Part shown: positions 16,317-23,534 of the stretch, piece after piece
How the letters are laid out: every line of letters begins with the position of its first letter
How positions within the stretch are numbered: the stretch's first letter is position 1
Assembly (NCBI RefSeq): GCF_001021505.1
Contig: NZ_LDPO01000017.1
Location: 1-64,000 of the forward strand
DNA from: Mycolicibacter heraklionensis
Lineage (GTDB): Bacteria > Actinomycetota > Actinomycetes > Mycobacteriales > Mycobacteriaceae
Length of the DNA: 64,000 nucleotides
Reading direction: 5' to 3'
Translations under genes and position numbers: made by a program
Notes under the pieces: model-generated
Told to the model about the DNA's origin: nothing
What the model saw: only the letters and a program-made list of their open reading frames with translations
The model's database searches: none

Positions 16317-16721
16317 ATGACCACCGTGTTCACCAAAATCATCAACCGGGAGCTGCCGGGTCGGTTCGTCTACGAGGACGACGACGTCGTCGCCTTCTTG
16401 ACCATCGAGCCGATGACCCAGGGCCACACGCTGGTGGTGCCCCGCGCCGAGCTCGACCAGTGGCAGGACATCGACGGCGCCGTCTTCGCCCAGGTGATGG
16501 CGGTGGCGCAGAAGATCGGCAAAGCGGTGTGCCGAGCGTTCGACACCGAGCGCGCGGGCGTGATCATCGCCGGCCTGGAAGTTCCACACCTGCATGTCCA
16601 CGTCTTTCCGACCCGCAGCCTGTCCGACTTCGGCTTCGCCGGTGTGGATCGCAACCCGTCAGCGGAATCGCTGGACGAGGCGCAGGCCAAGATCAAGGCC
16701 GCCCTGGCCGAACTAGGCTGA
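16317..16721 (+). CDS. HIT-family nucleotide-binding protein (Rv0759c-like)
   Basis: A 134-residue histidine-triad protein. The catalytic motif HLHVHVFP is near residue 91, with LTIEPMTQGHTLVVPR upstream, as in nucleoside phosphoramidases. Such proteins hydrolyse adenosine phosphoramidate or aminoacyl-AMP. A TATGCT box at 16304-16309 ends 7 nt before the ATG, suggesting a leaderless transcript. It is convergent with phoR, 3 bp apart. Confidence 0.9.
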   Translation: MTTVFTKIINRELPGRFVYEDDDVVAFLTIEPMTQGHTLVVPRAELDQWQDIDGAVFAQVMAVAQKIGKAVCRAFDTERAGVIIAGLEVPHLHVHVFPTRSLSDFGFAGVDRNPSAESLDEAQAKIKAALAELG

Positions 16722-16724
16722 GGC

Positions 16725-18188
16725 TCAGACGATCTCAGCGGGCAGCTCGGCGGAGCGAGCCGAGGTGTCGGCAAGACGCGGCAGCGAGACCCGGAACGTG
16801 CACCCCTGACCCGGCGGAGAGCTGACGGTCACGGAGCCGTGGTGCGCCCGGGTCAGCGAGTCAACGATCGACAGCCCCAATCCGGTGCCACCGCTGGCCC
16901 GCGCCCGCGACGAGTCGGTCCGGAAGAACCGCTCGAAAACCCGCTCCACATCCTGCTCGCTCATTCCGGGGCCCTGGTCGACGACCTCGAGGATCGCGTC
17001 GTCGCCCTCCGTGCCGACCCGCACGGTGATCGCGGTCCCGTCCGGAGTGTGTTGCAGCGCATTGGAGACCAGATTGCTCAGCACCTGCCGCAGCCGGGCT
17101 TCGTCGCCGAGCACCTCCGGGGTTCCCGGGCCGTCGAAGACCTCGAGTTCGACGGCGCGATTCGGTGCGGTGGCCCGGGCGTCGTGCACCGCGTCGGTGG
17201 CCAACACCAACAGGTCGACCCAGTGCCGCTCCAGCGGACGCTGAGCATCGGTTCTGGCCAACAGCAGCAGGTCCTCGACGAGCAGACCCATCCGGCGGGC
17301 TTCGCTTTCGATGCGCGACATCAGCAACTCCACATCGCGGGCCGCACCCTGCCGGTACAGCTCGGCGAAGCCGCGAATCGTGGTCAGCGGGGTGCGCAGC
17401 TCGTGGCTGGCATCGGTGATGAACCGCCGCATCCGCTCTTCGGAGATGCGTGCGCTCTCGGCCGAGGCCGCCGAGGAGGCCACCGCCTCCTGGATCTGCG
17501 CCAACATGCCGTTGAGCGCCAACGTGAGCCGTCCGACTTCGGTACGTGGATCACGTTCAGGCACACGGCTGTCCAACTGACCGGCGGCGATGGCCGCCGC
17601 GGTCCGTTCGACCTCGGCCAGCGGCCGCAGGCTGCGGTTGACCACCACATAGCCGGCGGCGCCCAGTACCAACAGCACCCCGACGCCGATCGTCACCCGC
17701 CACCAGGCCAGGTAGCGCAGCGTGGCCCGGGGATCGGACAGGTCCCTGGCGACGGTGATCAGCCTGCCGTTCTCGCCGTGCACCGACAACGCCCGCCACT
17801 GCACGCCCGACCCGTCGACCGAGCCGATCGTGATCGGCACCGATCCCACGTCGTTGTCCGGCGGCAGCAACGGCTCGGCGTTCTGGTCATTGACGACGGT
17901 CCAGATGCTGCCGTCGGGGTCGACGTCGCGGACGTAGAAGCTGGTCGGCGGCCGACCGGGATTGGGGTCCTCCCCCTCCCTCGACGGCAGCCGCCCGCGC
18001 TGTTCCAGGGCCCAGCCGTGGGCGGCGTCGATGAGCGTGGCGTCGATCCTGCCGATCAGGCGGTGCCGCAAAATCGTGGTCACGGCGTAGCCCTGCGCCA
18101 GCAACCCGATGGCAACCATGGCCAGGGTCGCAGCGACCAGGCTGACTTTCAGCGGCAAGATGTCCCGAAGGGGTTTGACCATCCCCAT
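16725..18188 (-). CDS. phoR: Sensor histidine kinase PhoR
   Basis: A 487-residue membrane kinase. Transmembrane segments lie at about residues 13-37 and 164-185, with an extracytoplasmic sensor between them. HAMP linker about 185-240, then the dimerisation/phosphoacceptor motif DASHELRTPL with His near 262. The ATPase boxes are N (NLVSNALQHTP), G1 (DQGPGMS), F (ERFFRTDSS) and G2 (GGTGLGLSI). It matches M. tuberculosis PhoR (Rv0758), which with PhoP controls acid response, lipid synthesis and ESX-1 secretion. It is downstream of phoP in one operon, 63 bp apart. Confidence 0.95.
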   Translation of the reverse strand: MGMVKPLRDILPLKVSLVAATLAMVAIGLLAQGYAVTTILRHRLIGRIDATLIDAAHGWALEQRGRLPSREGEDPNPGRPPTSFYVRDVDPDGSIWTVVNDQNAEPLLPPDNDVGSVPITIGSVDGSGVQWRALSVHGENGRLITVARDLSDPRATLRYLAWWRVTIGVGVLLVLGAAGYVVVNRSLRPLAEVERTAAAIAAGQLDSRVPERDPRTEVGRLTLALNGMLAQIQEAVASSAASAESARISEERMRRFITDASHELRTPLTTIRGFAELYRQGAARDVELLMSRIESEARRMGLLVEDLLLLARTDAQRPLERHWVDLLVLATDAVHDARATAPNRAVELEVFDGPGTPEVLGDEARLRQVLSNLVSNALQHTPDGTAITVRVGTEGDDAILEVVDQGPGMSEQDVERVFERFFRTDSSRARASGGTGLGLSIVDSLTRAHHGSVTVSSPPGQGCTFRVSLPRLADTSARSAELPAEIV

Positions 18189-18251
18189 GTGCGTCGACCT
18201 ATAACCCGTTTCCGGCCTTCACCGGCCACAGTCGTTCGTCGCGGTTTGCTC

Positions 18252-18971
18252 TCATCGCGGCTCGCGCAACACATAACCCACCCCGCGCAGCGTGTGCAGG
18301 AGGCGCTTTTCGCCGGTGTCGATCTTGCGCCGGAGGTAGGAGACATAGGACTCCACCACGTTCACGTCGCCGCCGAAGTCGTAGCGCCAGACGTGGTCGA
18401 GGATCTTCGGCTTGCTCAGTACCGTGCCGGCATTGATCACAAAGTACCGCAGCAAGGTGAACTCGGTGGGCGACAACGACACCGGTTGGCCGGACTTCCA
18501 CACTTCGTGGGTGTCCTCGTCGAGTTCGATGTCGGCGAACGTCAGCCGCGAGTTGCGCGGTTCCTGGGCGCCCTTGCCCGCCCGACGCAGGATGACGCGC
18601 AGCCGGGCCACCACCTCCTCCAAGCTGAACGGCTTGGTCACGTAGTCGTCGCCGCCCAGCGTCAGCCCGGTGATCTTGTCCTGCAGTGAGTCGCGGGCGG
18701 TCAAGAACAGCGCCGGCGCGTCGATGCCGTCGGCGCGCAGCCGGCGCAGCACCCCGAATCCGTCCATGCCCGGCATCATCACGTCGAGGATCACCGCGTC
18801 CGGCCGGACCTCACGCGCGCGGTCCAGCGCCGCCGGCCCGCTGGAGGCGGTGTAGACCTCGAAACCCTGGAATTTCAGGCTGACCGACAACAGTTCGACG
18901 ATGTTTGTCTCGTCATCGACGACGAGAACTCGGGCCTCCGGTGCGGCGTCTTGCGCGGCTGTTGCTCCCAT
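18252..18971 (-). CDS. phoP: Response regulator PhoP
   Basis: A receiver domain (acidic pair DD near residues 19-20, phosphoacceptor Asp near 63 in ILDVMMPG, Lys in YVTKPFS) joined to an OmpR-type winged-helix domain (LSPTEFTLLRYFVINAGTVLSKPKI...). It is almost identical to M. tuberculosis PhoP (Rv0757) apart from the variable first 12 residues. I chose the ATG at 18971, which has AGGGA about 9 nt upstream and lies downstream of a good promoter; a longer in-frame start at 19034 would fall inside the -35 box. Confidence 0.95.
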   Translation of the reverse strand: MGATAAQDAAPEARVLVVDDETNIVELLSVSLKFQGFEVYTASSGPAALDRAREVRPDAVILDVMMPGMDGFGVLRRLRADGIDAPALFLTARDSLQDKITGLTLGGDDYVTKPFSLEEVVARLRVILRRAGKGAQEPRNSRLTFADIELDEDTHEVWKSGQPVSLSPTEFTLLRYFVINAGTVLSKPKILDHVWRYDFGGDVNVVESYVSYLRRKIDTGEKRLLHTLRGVGYVLREPR

Positions 18972-19006
18972 AGCGTCAATTCCCTCGCGGCCTGGTGAAA
19001 ATGACC

Positions 19007-19034
19007 TGGATATTGGCTGTACGTTTGTTGTCAA
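19007..19034 (-). promoter_or_regulatory. Putative phoPR promoter
   Basis: On the minus strand TTGACA (19034-19029), 16 nt, then TATCCA (19012-19007) form a sigma-A-type promoter about 30-35 nt before the phoP ATG at 18971. An exact -35 consensus is unusual for mycobacteria. I see no clear PhoP-type direct repeat here. Confidence 0.5.
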
Positions 19035-19079
19035 TCAAACTAGCTGATACCCGCTCCGAACGACCCCTAGACTGGCCTG

Positions 19080-19823
19080 GTGAGCCTGGTCAAACAGCTG
19101 ATTGCCGTGTCCACCGCTCCGGCGCGCATCGGTCTGTCGATCGCCGACGCCAGTCTCGGCGTCGCCACGACGGCGCTCGGGCTGGCTCGCCAGGCCCTCG
19201 GCGAGGCCGGTAAGCAGGGCTCGAACAGCTCCATGGCGCACATGCTGGGCTTGGACGACACCATCGCCCGAGCCAACCGGCTGGCCAAGTTGATGGACGA
19301 CGACGCACCGCTGGGGCGTGCGCTGGCACCGGGCGGCCCGGTAGACCGGCTGCTGGCTCCGGGCGGCCTGGTCGACCAGCTGACCGGACCAGGCGGGGTC
19401 GTTGACCGGCTCACCGCCGAGGGCGGCGGGCTGCAGCGGGCCCTGCAGCCCGGCGGCCTGGTCGATCAGCTGACCGACGAAGACGGGCTGATCGAACGAC
19501 TGCTGTCCGAGGACGGGTTGGCCGACCGGTTGCTGTCCGAGGGCGGGCTGATCGACAAGCTGACGGCCCGTAACGGGCCCCTGGAGCAGCTCGCCGGTCT
19601 CGCCGACACCCTGGGGCGGCTGGCCCCCGGCATGGAGGCTCTGGAGCCGGCGATCGAGACCCTGCAGGAAGCGGTGATCGCGCTGACCCTGGTGGTCAAT
19701 CCGCTGAGCAACATCGCCGAACGCATCCCGCTGCTGCCGCGCCGGTCCAGCCGGCGCTCTTCGCCGCGGACGGTGCGCTCCCAACGGGTGATCGACCAGG
19801 ATCCGACCGATCCGCAGAGTTGA
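19080..19823 (+). CDS. Decapeptide-repeat protein next to phoP (Rv0756c-like)
   Basis: A 247-residue protein of unknown function, divergent from phoP as Rv0756c is in M. tuberculosis. Residues 1-80 are Ala/Leu-rich helices. Residues 84-173 are nine 10-residue units of the form PGGLVDQLTx. After that come LAGLADTLGRLAPGMEALEPAIETLQ, a hydrophobic ALTLVVNPL and a basic Arg/Ser tail. The composition suggests a peripheral membrane or scaffold protein. A TAGACT box (19068-19073) lies 6 nt before the GTG start, implying a leaderless message. Confidence 0.8.
   Translation: MSLVKQLIAVSTAPARIGLSIADASLGVATTALGLARQALGEAGKQGSNSSMAHMLGLDDTIARANRLAKLMDDDAPLGRALAPGGPVDRLLAPGGLVDQLTGPGGVVDRLTAEGGGLQRALQPGGLVDQLTDEDGLIERLLSEDGLADRLLSEGGLIDKLTARNGPLEQLAGLADTLGRLAPGMEALEPAIETLQEAVIALTLVVNPLSNIAERIPLLPRRSSRRSSPRTVRSQRVIDQDPTDPQS
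19329..19598 (+). repeat. Nine tandem 30-bp / 10-residue coding repeats
   Basis: Units in order: PGGPVDRLLA, PGGLVDQLTG, PGGVVDRLTA, EGGGLQRALQ, PGGLVDQLTD, EDGLIERLLS, EDGLADRLLS, EGGLIDKLTA, RNGPLEQLAG. The period is exactly 10 residues with no indels. Gly at position 3, a hydrophobic residue at 4-5, Asp/Glu at 6 and Leu at 8 are the conserved positions. Confidence 0.9.
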
Positions 19824-19857
19824 GGCCGCTGGCCGCTAAGCTGGCAGCGCTAGATCC

Positions 19858-19932
19858 GCCTCCTTAGCTCAGTGGCAGAGCAGCGCTCTTGTAAAGCGCA
19901 GGTCGTCAGTTCAATCCTGACAGGGGGCTCCA
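19858..19932 (+). tRNA. tRNA-Thr (anticodon TGT)
   Basis: A full cloverleaf can be drawn. The acceptor GCCTCCT pairs with AGGGGGC (one G-U). The D stem is GCTC/GAGC. The anticodon stem GCGCT/AGCGC holds the loop CTTGTAA, anticodon TGT. The T stem is GTCAG/CTGAC with loop TTCAATC. CCA is encoded at 19930-19932. It marks the border between the phoPR block and the accessory cluster. No integrase is nearby. Confidence 0.95.
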
Positions 19933-19950
19933 CCACTGACCAAGCGCTGA

Positions 19951-20811
19951 CTAGTCGCGAGTCAGGTACTCCAGCACCACGCGGGTGAAGGCGTCCTTGG
20001 CCTCGATCATGGTCCAGTGCCCGCAGTTGGGGAACACGTGCACCTCGGCGTTGGGGATAGTCCGCATCGGGATCAGCGCCATGTCCAGCGGGCTCACCCG
20101 GTCGTCGCGGCCCCAGGTGACCAGTGTCGGCGCCTTCAGCCGGTGCATCATCGCCCACGGCAGCGGCCCCTTGGACGCCTGCATCATCTTCACCATGCCT
20201 GCGAAGGCTTCCTTGCCGTACATCCGCCGGGCGCTGGCCAGGGTGTCGGGGTCGGTGGCCAGTGCCCACCGCTCCTCGATCAGTTCTTCGGTGATCACCG
20301 ACGGGTCGTAGACCATCGAGTGCAGCCAGCGCACCAGTGCGTCGCGGCTGGGGTTGTCGACGAAGTCCTGCAGCAACCGGATGCCCTCGGCCGGTCCCGG
20401 GCTGAGCAGGTTGGTGCCGATGCCGCCGATGGTCACCAGCCTGCTCACCTTGTCGGGGTTGCCGATCGCGTAGCCGATGCCGACGCCGCCGCCCATCGAG
20501 TTGCCCACGATGCTGAACTGGTCCAGCCCCAGCGCTTCGGCGAAGGCCGGCACCGCGCCGAACGCGGTCACCATGGGATGCCCGCCGAAGTCGTCGCTGA
20601 CCCCGAACCCCGGGAATTCCAGCACCAGGCAGCGGAAGTGCTCGGCGAAGGCGGGCAGCACGCCACGGTAGTTGCGCCATCCGGTCACACCCGGCCCAGA
20701 GCCGTGCAGCATCAGCAGCGTCGGTCCGTCACCGGCTTCGTGGTAGCGCAGGACCCCTTGCTCGGTGGTCACCTCGCGCAGGGTCTCGTCGTGGCTCAAC
20801 TCGGCCGGCAT
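19951..20811 (-). CDS. Alpha/beta-hydrolase, meta-cleavage-product hydrolase type
   Basis: A 286-residue hydrolase. HGSGPGVTGW is the oxyanion-hole motif of the C-C bond hydrolases (HsaD, BphD). The nucleophile is in GNSMGGG, the acid in WGRDDRVSP and the His in NCGHWTMIEAKD. The family cleaves C-C bonds in meta-ring-cleavage products, but close relatives are esterases or lactonases. The ATG at 20811 has GAGGAG 4-5 nt upstream. It is the last gene of a leftward group (HSL esterase, two SDRs, this gene). Next to a Baeyer-Villiger enzyme, lactone opening is a reasonable alternative. Confidence 0.88.
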   Translation of the reverse strand: MPAELSHDETLREVTTEQGVLRYHEAGDGPTLLMLHGSGPGVTGWRNYRGVLPAFAEHFRCLVLEFPGFGVSDDFGGHPMVTAFGAVPAFAEALGLDQFSIVGNSMGGGVGIGYAIGNPDKVSRLVTIGGIGTNLLSPGPAEGIRLLQDFVDNPSRDALVRWLHSMVYDPSVITEELIEERWALATDPDTLASARRMYGKEAFAGMVKMMQASKGPLPWAMMHRLKAPTLVTWGRDDRVSPLDMALIPMRTIPNAEVHVFPNCGHWTMIEAKDAFTRVVLEYLTRD

Positions 20812-20819
20812 GTGTCTCC

Positions 20820-21641
20820 TCAAAGATCCCGAAACTCTTTAGACACGCTAACGCCGGACGCTGCCCGTCGCGGTGCCGGGGTCGGGGTCGGGGTCGGGGT
20901 CGGTACCTTGCCCGCGCTGGCCCCGCCGTCGACGGCCAGCTCGGCTCCGGTCATATACGCCGAGGCGTCCGAGGCCAAGAAGGCGACCACGTCGGCGACT
21001 TCGGAGGGCATTCCGATGCGGGTCAGCGGCGCTGCCGGATGCCGGCCCGGGCCGGGCCGGATGCCCAGATGCGCGACCATCGGGGTGTCGATCATGCCGG
21101 GATGCACCGAGTTGACTCGAATTCCGTAGGGCCCCAACTCGATTGCAGCGACCTTTGTCATGCCGCGCAGCCCCCACTTCGATGCCCCGTAGGCGCTGTA
21201 GCCGGCCAGGCCCTGCAACCCGGCCTGCGACGACACATTGATCACCGACCCTCCGCCGCTCGCCCGCATCGGCTCCACCACCGCCTTGACGCCCAGAAAC
21301 GCCCCGATGAGGTTGACCCGCAGCATCGCCTTGAAGCCGGCGGCGGACTGCTCGACGAGCGGAACCGACTGGCAGATAGCGGCATTGTTGACCAGTACGT
21401 CCAGGCGCCCGAACTCGCTGACCGCCGTCTCGACCACGGTCTCCCACCCGGCCTCGTCCCCGACGTCGTGCCGCACGAACCGGGCCCCGAGTTCGGTGGC
21501 CACACGCTCCCCCTCCTCCAGCACATCGGTCAGCACCACTTGAGCGCCCAGCGAGGTGAACAGCCGGGCCTCAGCGGCGCCCTGCCCGCGCGCCGCCCCG
21601 GTGATGATCGCGACTTTGCCCTTCAGATCCACCAACGTCAT
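20820..21641 (-). CDS. SDR, hydroxysteroid-dehydrogenase-like, with unusual PT-repeat tail
   Basis: About 273 residues. The SDR part is complete: TGAARGQG, NNAA, Ser in NVSSQAG, YGASK, and HPGMIDTPM, as in 3-alpha/20-beta-hydroxysteroid dehydrogenases. After the usual end (VDGGASAG) comes an extension PTPTPTPTPAP and 16 more residues, encoded by a GGGGTC hexamer array. The extension is unlike the family and may be a recent addition. GAGGAG touches the ATG, so a TTG at 21635 or a GTG at 21632 may be the real start. It lies 4 bp after the next SDR and 8 bp before the hydrolase. Confidence 0.87.
   Translation of the reverse strand: MTLVDLKGKVAIITGAARGQGAAEARLFTSLGAQVVLTDVLEEGERVATELGARFVRHDVGDEAGWETVVETAVSEFGRLDVLVNNAAICQSVPLVEQSAAGFKAMLRVNLIGAFLGVKAVVEPMRASGGGSVINVSSQAGLQGLAGYSAYGASKWGLRGMTKVAAIELGPYGIRVNSVHPGMIDTPMVAHLGIRPGPGRHPAAPLTRIGMPSEVADVVAFLASDASAYMTGAELAVDGGASAGKVPTPTPTPTPAPRRAASGVSVSKEFRDL
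20878..20901. repeat. Hexanucleotide microsatellite (GGGGTC)x4
   Basis: Four perfect copies of GGGGTC lie inside the 3' end of the SDR gene; on the coding strand they read as alternating Pro-Thr codons. Six-bp units change length without shifting frame. Confidence 0.85.
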
Positions 21642-21645
21642 CTCC

Positions 21646-22443
21646 TCAGACCGTCTTCACGTCGAGGCCGGTGATCAGGACTTCACTGAGCCGGCGGGGG
21701 ATTTCGGTGAGCGTCGCGGTCACCACGATCTGGCGCGGCAGGTTCACATACTTGCGGCGCCGCTCGACGGCATCGGCGACCGCGTTGGCCACGAACACCG
21801 GATCCAGTGCTTCCCGCGGCTGCATCCGCCACCGCTCGAAGCGCTCGATCACCCGACGCGTCGGGCCGAATTCACGGATGTTGTCGATCATGTCGGTCTT
21901 GACCGACCCGAGCTGAACCAGCGTGGTGCCGACCGGGGTACCGCGCAGTTCCTGGCGCAGTCCGTGGGTGAACTGGCTCAGACCGGCCTTCGAGGTGCCG
22001 TACAGGGTGAGGCCCGGCGTGATGCTCAGCGCGCCCATCGACGACACGTTGACGATGTGGCCCCGACCGCGAGACACCAGCCGCGGCATGAGCGAACGGC
22101 TCAGCTCCATCGGCGCAGCCAGGTTGACCTGCAACACTTCTCGCACCGACTGCGCCGAGGTGTCGGGCAGCAGACCGACGTGGTCCAGGCCGGCGTTGTT
22201 GATCAGCACGTCCACCGGCCCGTCGGATTCCACCCGCTCGATCAAGGTCTCCACGGCCGCGGGGTCGGACAGGTCGGTCGGGTAGGCCTTGCCGTCGAGC
22301 TCCTTGGCCAGGATCTCCAGGGCCGCACCATCGCGTGCCACCAGCGCGACGTCGGCGCCGCGCTCGGCTGCCACCTGGGCGATGCTCCTGCCCAGACCAC
22401 GGCTGGCGCCGGTGATCAAGACCCGAGCGTTCCTCAGTTGCAT
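21646..22443 (-). CDS. SDR-family oxidoreductase
   Basis: A 265-residue SDR: TGASRGLG loop, NNAG, Ser in NVSSMGA and YGTSK. The C-terminal part after about residue 190 (RRVIERFERWRMQPREALDP) differs from the hydroxysteroid type and resembles the DltE-like SDRs with a helical lid; the end RRLSEVLITGLDVKTV is not the usual DGG tail. GGAAGGA lies 5 nt before the ATG. It overlaps the HSL esterase by 10 bp, so the two are coupled. Confidence 0.87.
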   Translation of the reverse strand: MQLRNARVLITGASRGLGRSIAQVAAERGADVALVARDGAALEILAKELDGKAYPTDLSDPAAVETLIERVESDGPVDVLINNAGLDHVGLLPDTSAQSVREVLQVNLAAPMELSRSLMPRLVSRGRGHIVNVSSMGALSITPGLTLYGTSKAGLSQFTHGLRQELRGTPVGTTLVQLGSVKTDMIDNIREFGPTRRVIERFERWRMQPREALDPVFVANAVADAVERRRKYVNLPRQIVVTATLTEIPRRLSEVLITGLDVKTV

Positions 22444-23399
22444 GGTGATCCTTCCGGTAGGGCCGCACGGAGCACCGCGCAGACGTCGTCGCTGGCCTGA
22501 GCGGCGAAGGGCAGATGGTCCGCCAGGTTGAAGAAGCCGTGGAAGCCCTGCTCGTAGCGCGTGACGCTGGCCGCAACACCCGCGTCCTCAAGTCGCCGGG
22601 CGTACTCCTCGCCCTCGGAACACAGTGGGTCCAATGCGCCGGTGACGACGTGGGCCGGCGGCAGGCCGGTGAAGTCGCCGAGGATCGGTGAGGCCAGCAC
22701 GTCGGTTCGGTCGCCGTCGCGGCCCAGGTACTGCTCGGTGAACCACTGCATGTGGGCCGCGGTGAGGGTCCCGTTGGGGGCAGGTCGGTCACCGGATGCC
22801 GGCGCTTGCTTGCGTCGCTGGTCGACGACGGGATAGATGAGCAACTGGAACGCGATCGCCGGCCCGCCGCGGTCCCGGGCGAGCATGGCGACCACCGCGG
22901 CGAGGTTGCCTCCGGCGCTGTCACCGGCGACCACCAACCGCGCCGGATCGCCGCCGAGCTCGGCGAGGTGGGCGGCCACCCACTGCGTGGCCGCCCAGGC
23001 GTCATCGATCGCGGCGGGGAACGGCGATTCGGGCGCCAGCCGGTAGTCGACCGACACCACGATCGCCCCGACGCCGTTGGCGAGCCGGCGACAGCAGGAG
23101 TCGTGCGAGTCGAGGTCGCACAGCACGAAGCCGCCGCCGTGGAAGTAGACCAGCACCGGCAGCTTCTCGCGGGGCGTGCCCGGGTCGAGGGGGAAGTAGA
23201 TGCGCACCTGCATCGGGCCGGCGGGGCCGGGTATGTGGCGCTCGTCGACCCAGCCCACCGGGACGGGTCTGGCCGGGCGCCGGCTGGCTTTCAGGCTGGC
23301 CCGCACCTGGACCGCGTTGCCGTCACCGGCCGCGATGGATGCGAAGGCCGCGCTCATCCGGTCGGCCAGCTCGGTCTGCATCGAGGCGATATCGCTCAC
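22434..23399 (-). CDS. HSL/GDXG-family esterase
   Basis: A 321-residue hormone-sensitive-lipase-type esterase: HGGGFV oxyanion loop, nucleophile in GDSAGGN, acid in ALDPLCSEG and His in FHGFFNL. No signal peptide. It hydrolyses short acyl esters or lactones. I chose the GTG at 23399, which is 7 nt after a TACGTT box (leaderless); the next ATG is at 23381. It heads the leftward group and is divergent from the WS/DGAT gene, with the 19-bp operator 42 bp upstream. Confidence 0.87.
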   Translation of the reverse strand: MSDIASMQTELADRMSAAFASIAAGDGNAVQVRASLKASRRPARPVPVGWVDERHIPGPAGPMQVRIYFPLDPGTPREKLPVLVYFHGGGFVLCDLDSHDSCCRRLANGVGAIVVSVDYRLAPESPFPAAIDDAWAATQWVAAHLAELGGDPARLVVAGDSAGGNLAAVVAMLARDRGGPAIAFQLLIYPVVDQRRKQAPASGDRPAPNGTLTAAHMQWFTEQYLGRDGDRTDVLASPILGDFTGLPPAHVVTGALDPLCSEGEEYARRLEDAGVAASVTRYEQGFHGFFNLADHLPFAAQASDDVCAVLRAALPEGSPCN

Positions 23400-23440
23400 G
23401 CAGCGCAACGTAGGACGTCGGCGCCGCCGGCAAATCCCGA

Positions 23441-23459
23441 TGTCCCACTGTGTGAGACA
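23441..23459. promoter_or_regulatory. Putative IclR operator A
   Basis: TGTCCCACTGTGTGAGACA has 6-bp arms (one mismatch) around a 7-nt centre. The same architecture occurs at 28544-28562. It is 28 nt from the -10 box (TACGTT, 23412-23407) of the HSL gene. Assignment to the IclR gene of this cluster is an inference from shared site, position and neighbourhood. Confidence 0.55.
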
Positions 23460-23534
23460 ACGTGTCGGGCCGGGCACACCGCAGGCATAGAAGTGAACCG
23501 GACCACATCACTGCGATAGCGAGTGGAGCGACAT

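Noticed and set aside
16839..18689. 616-residue frame on the plus strand
   Set aside because: Antisense to phoR and part of phoP, both secure.
18972..19034. Longer PhoP start at 19034
   Set aside because: The extra codons overlap a good promoter (TTGACA-N16-TATCCA), and PhoP orthologues begin near the ATG at 18971.
19858..19932. tRNA-Thr as the att site of an integrated element
   Set aside because: No integrase, no phage or plasmid genes and no second copy of the tRNA 3' end were found in the following 16 kb.
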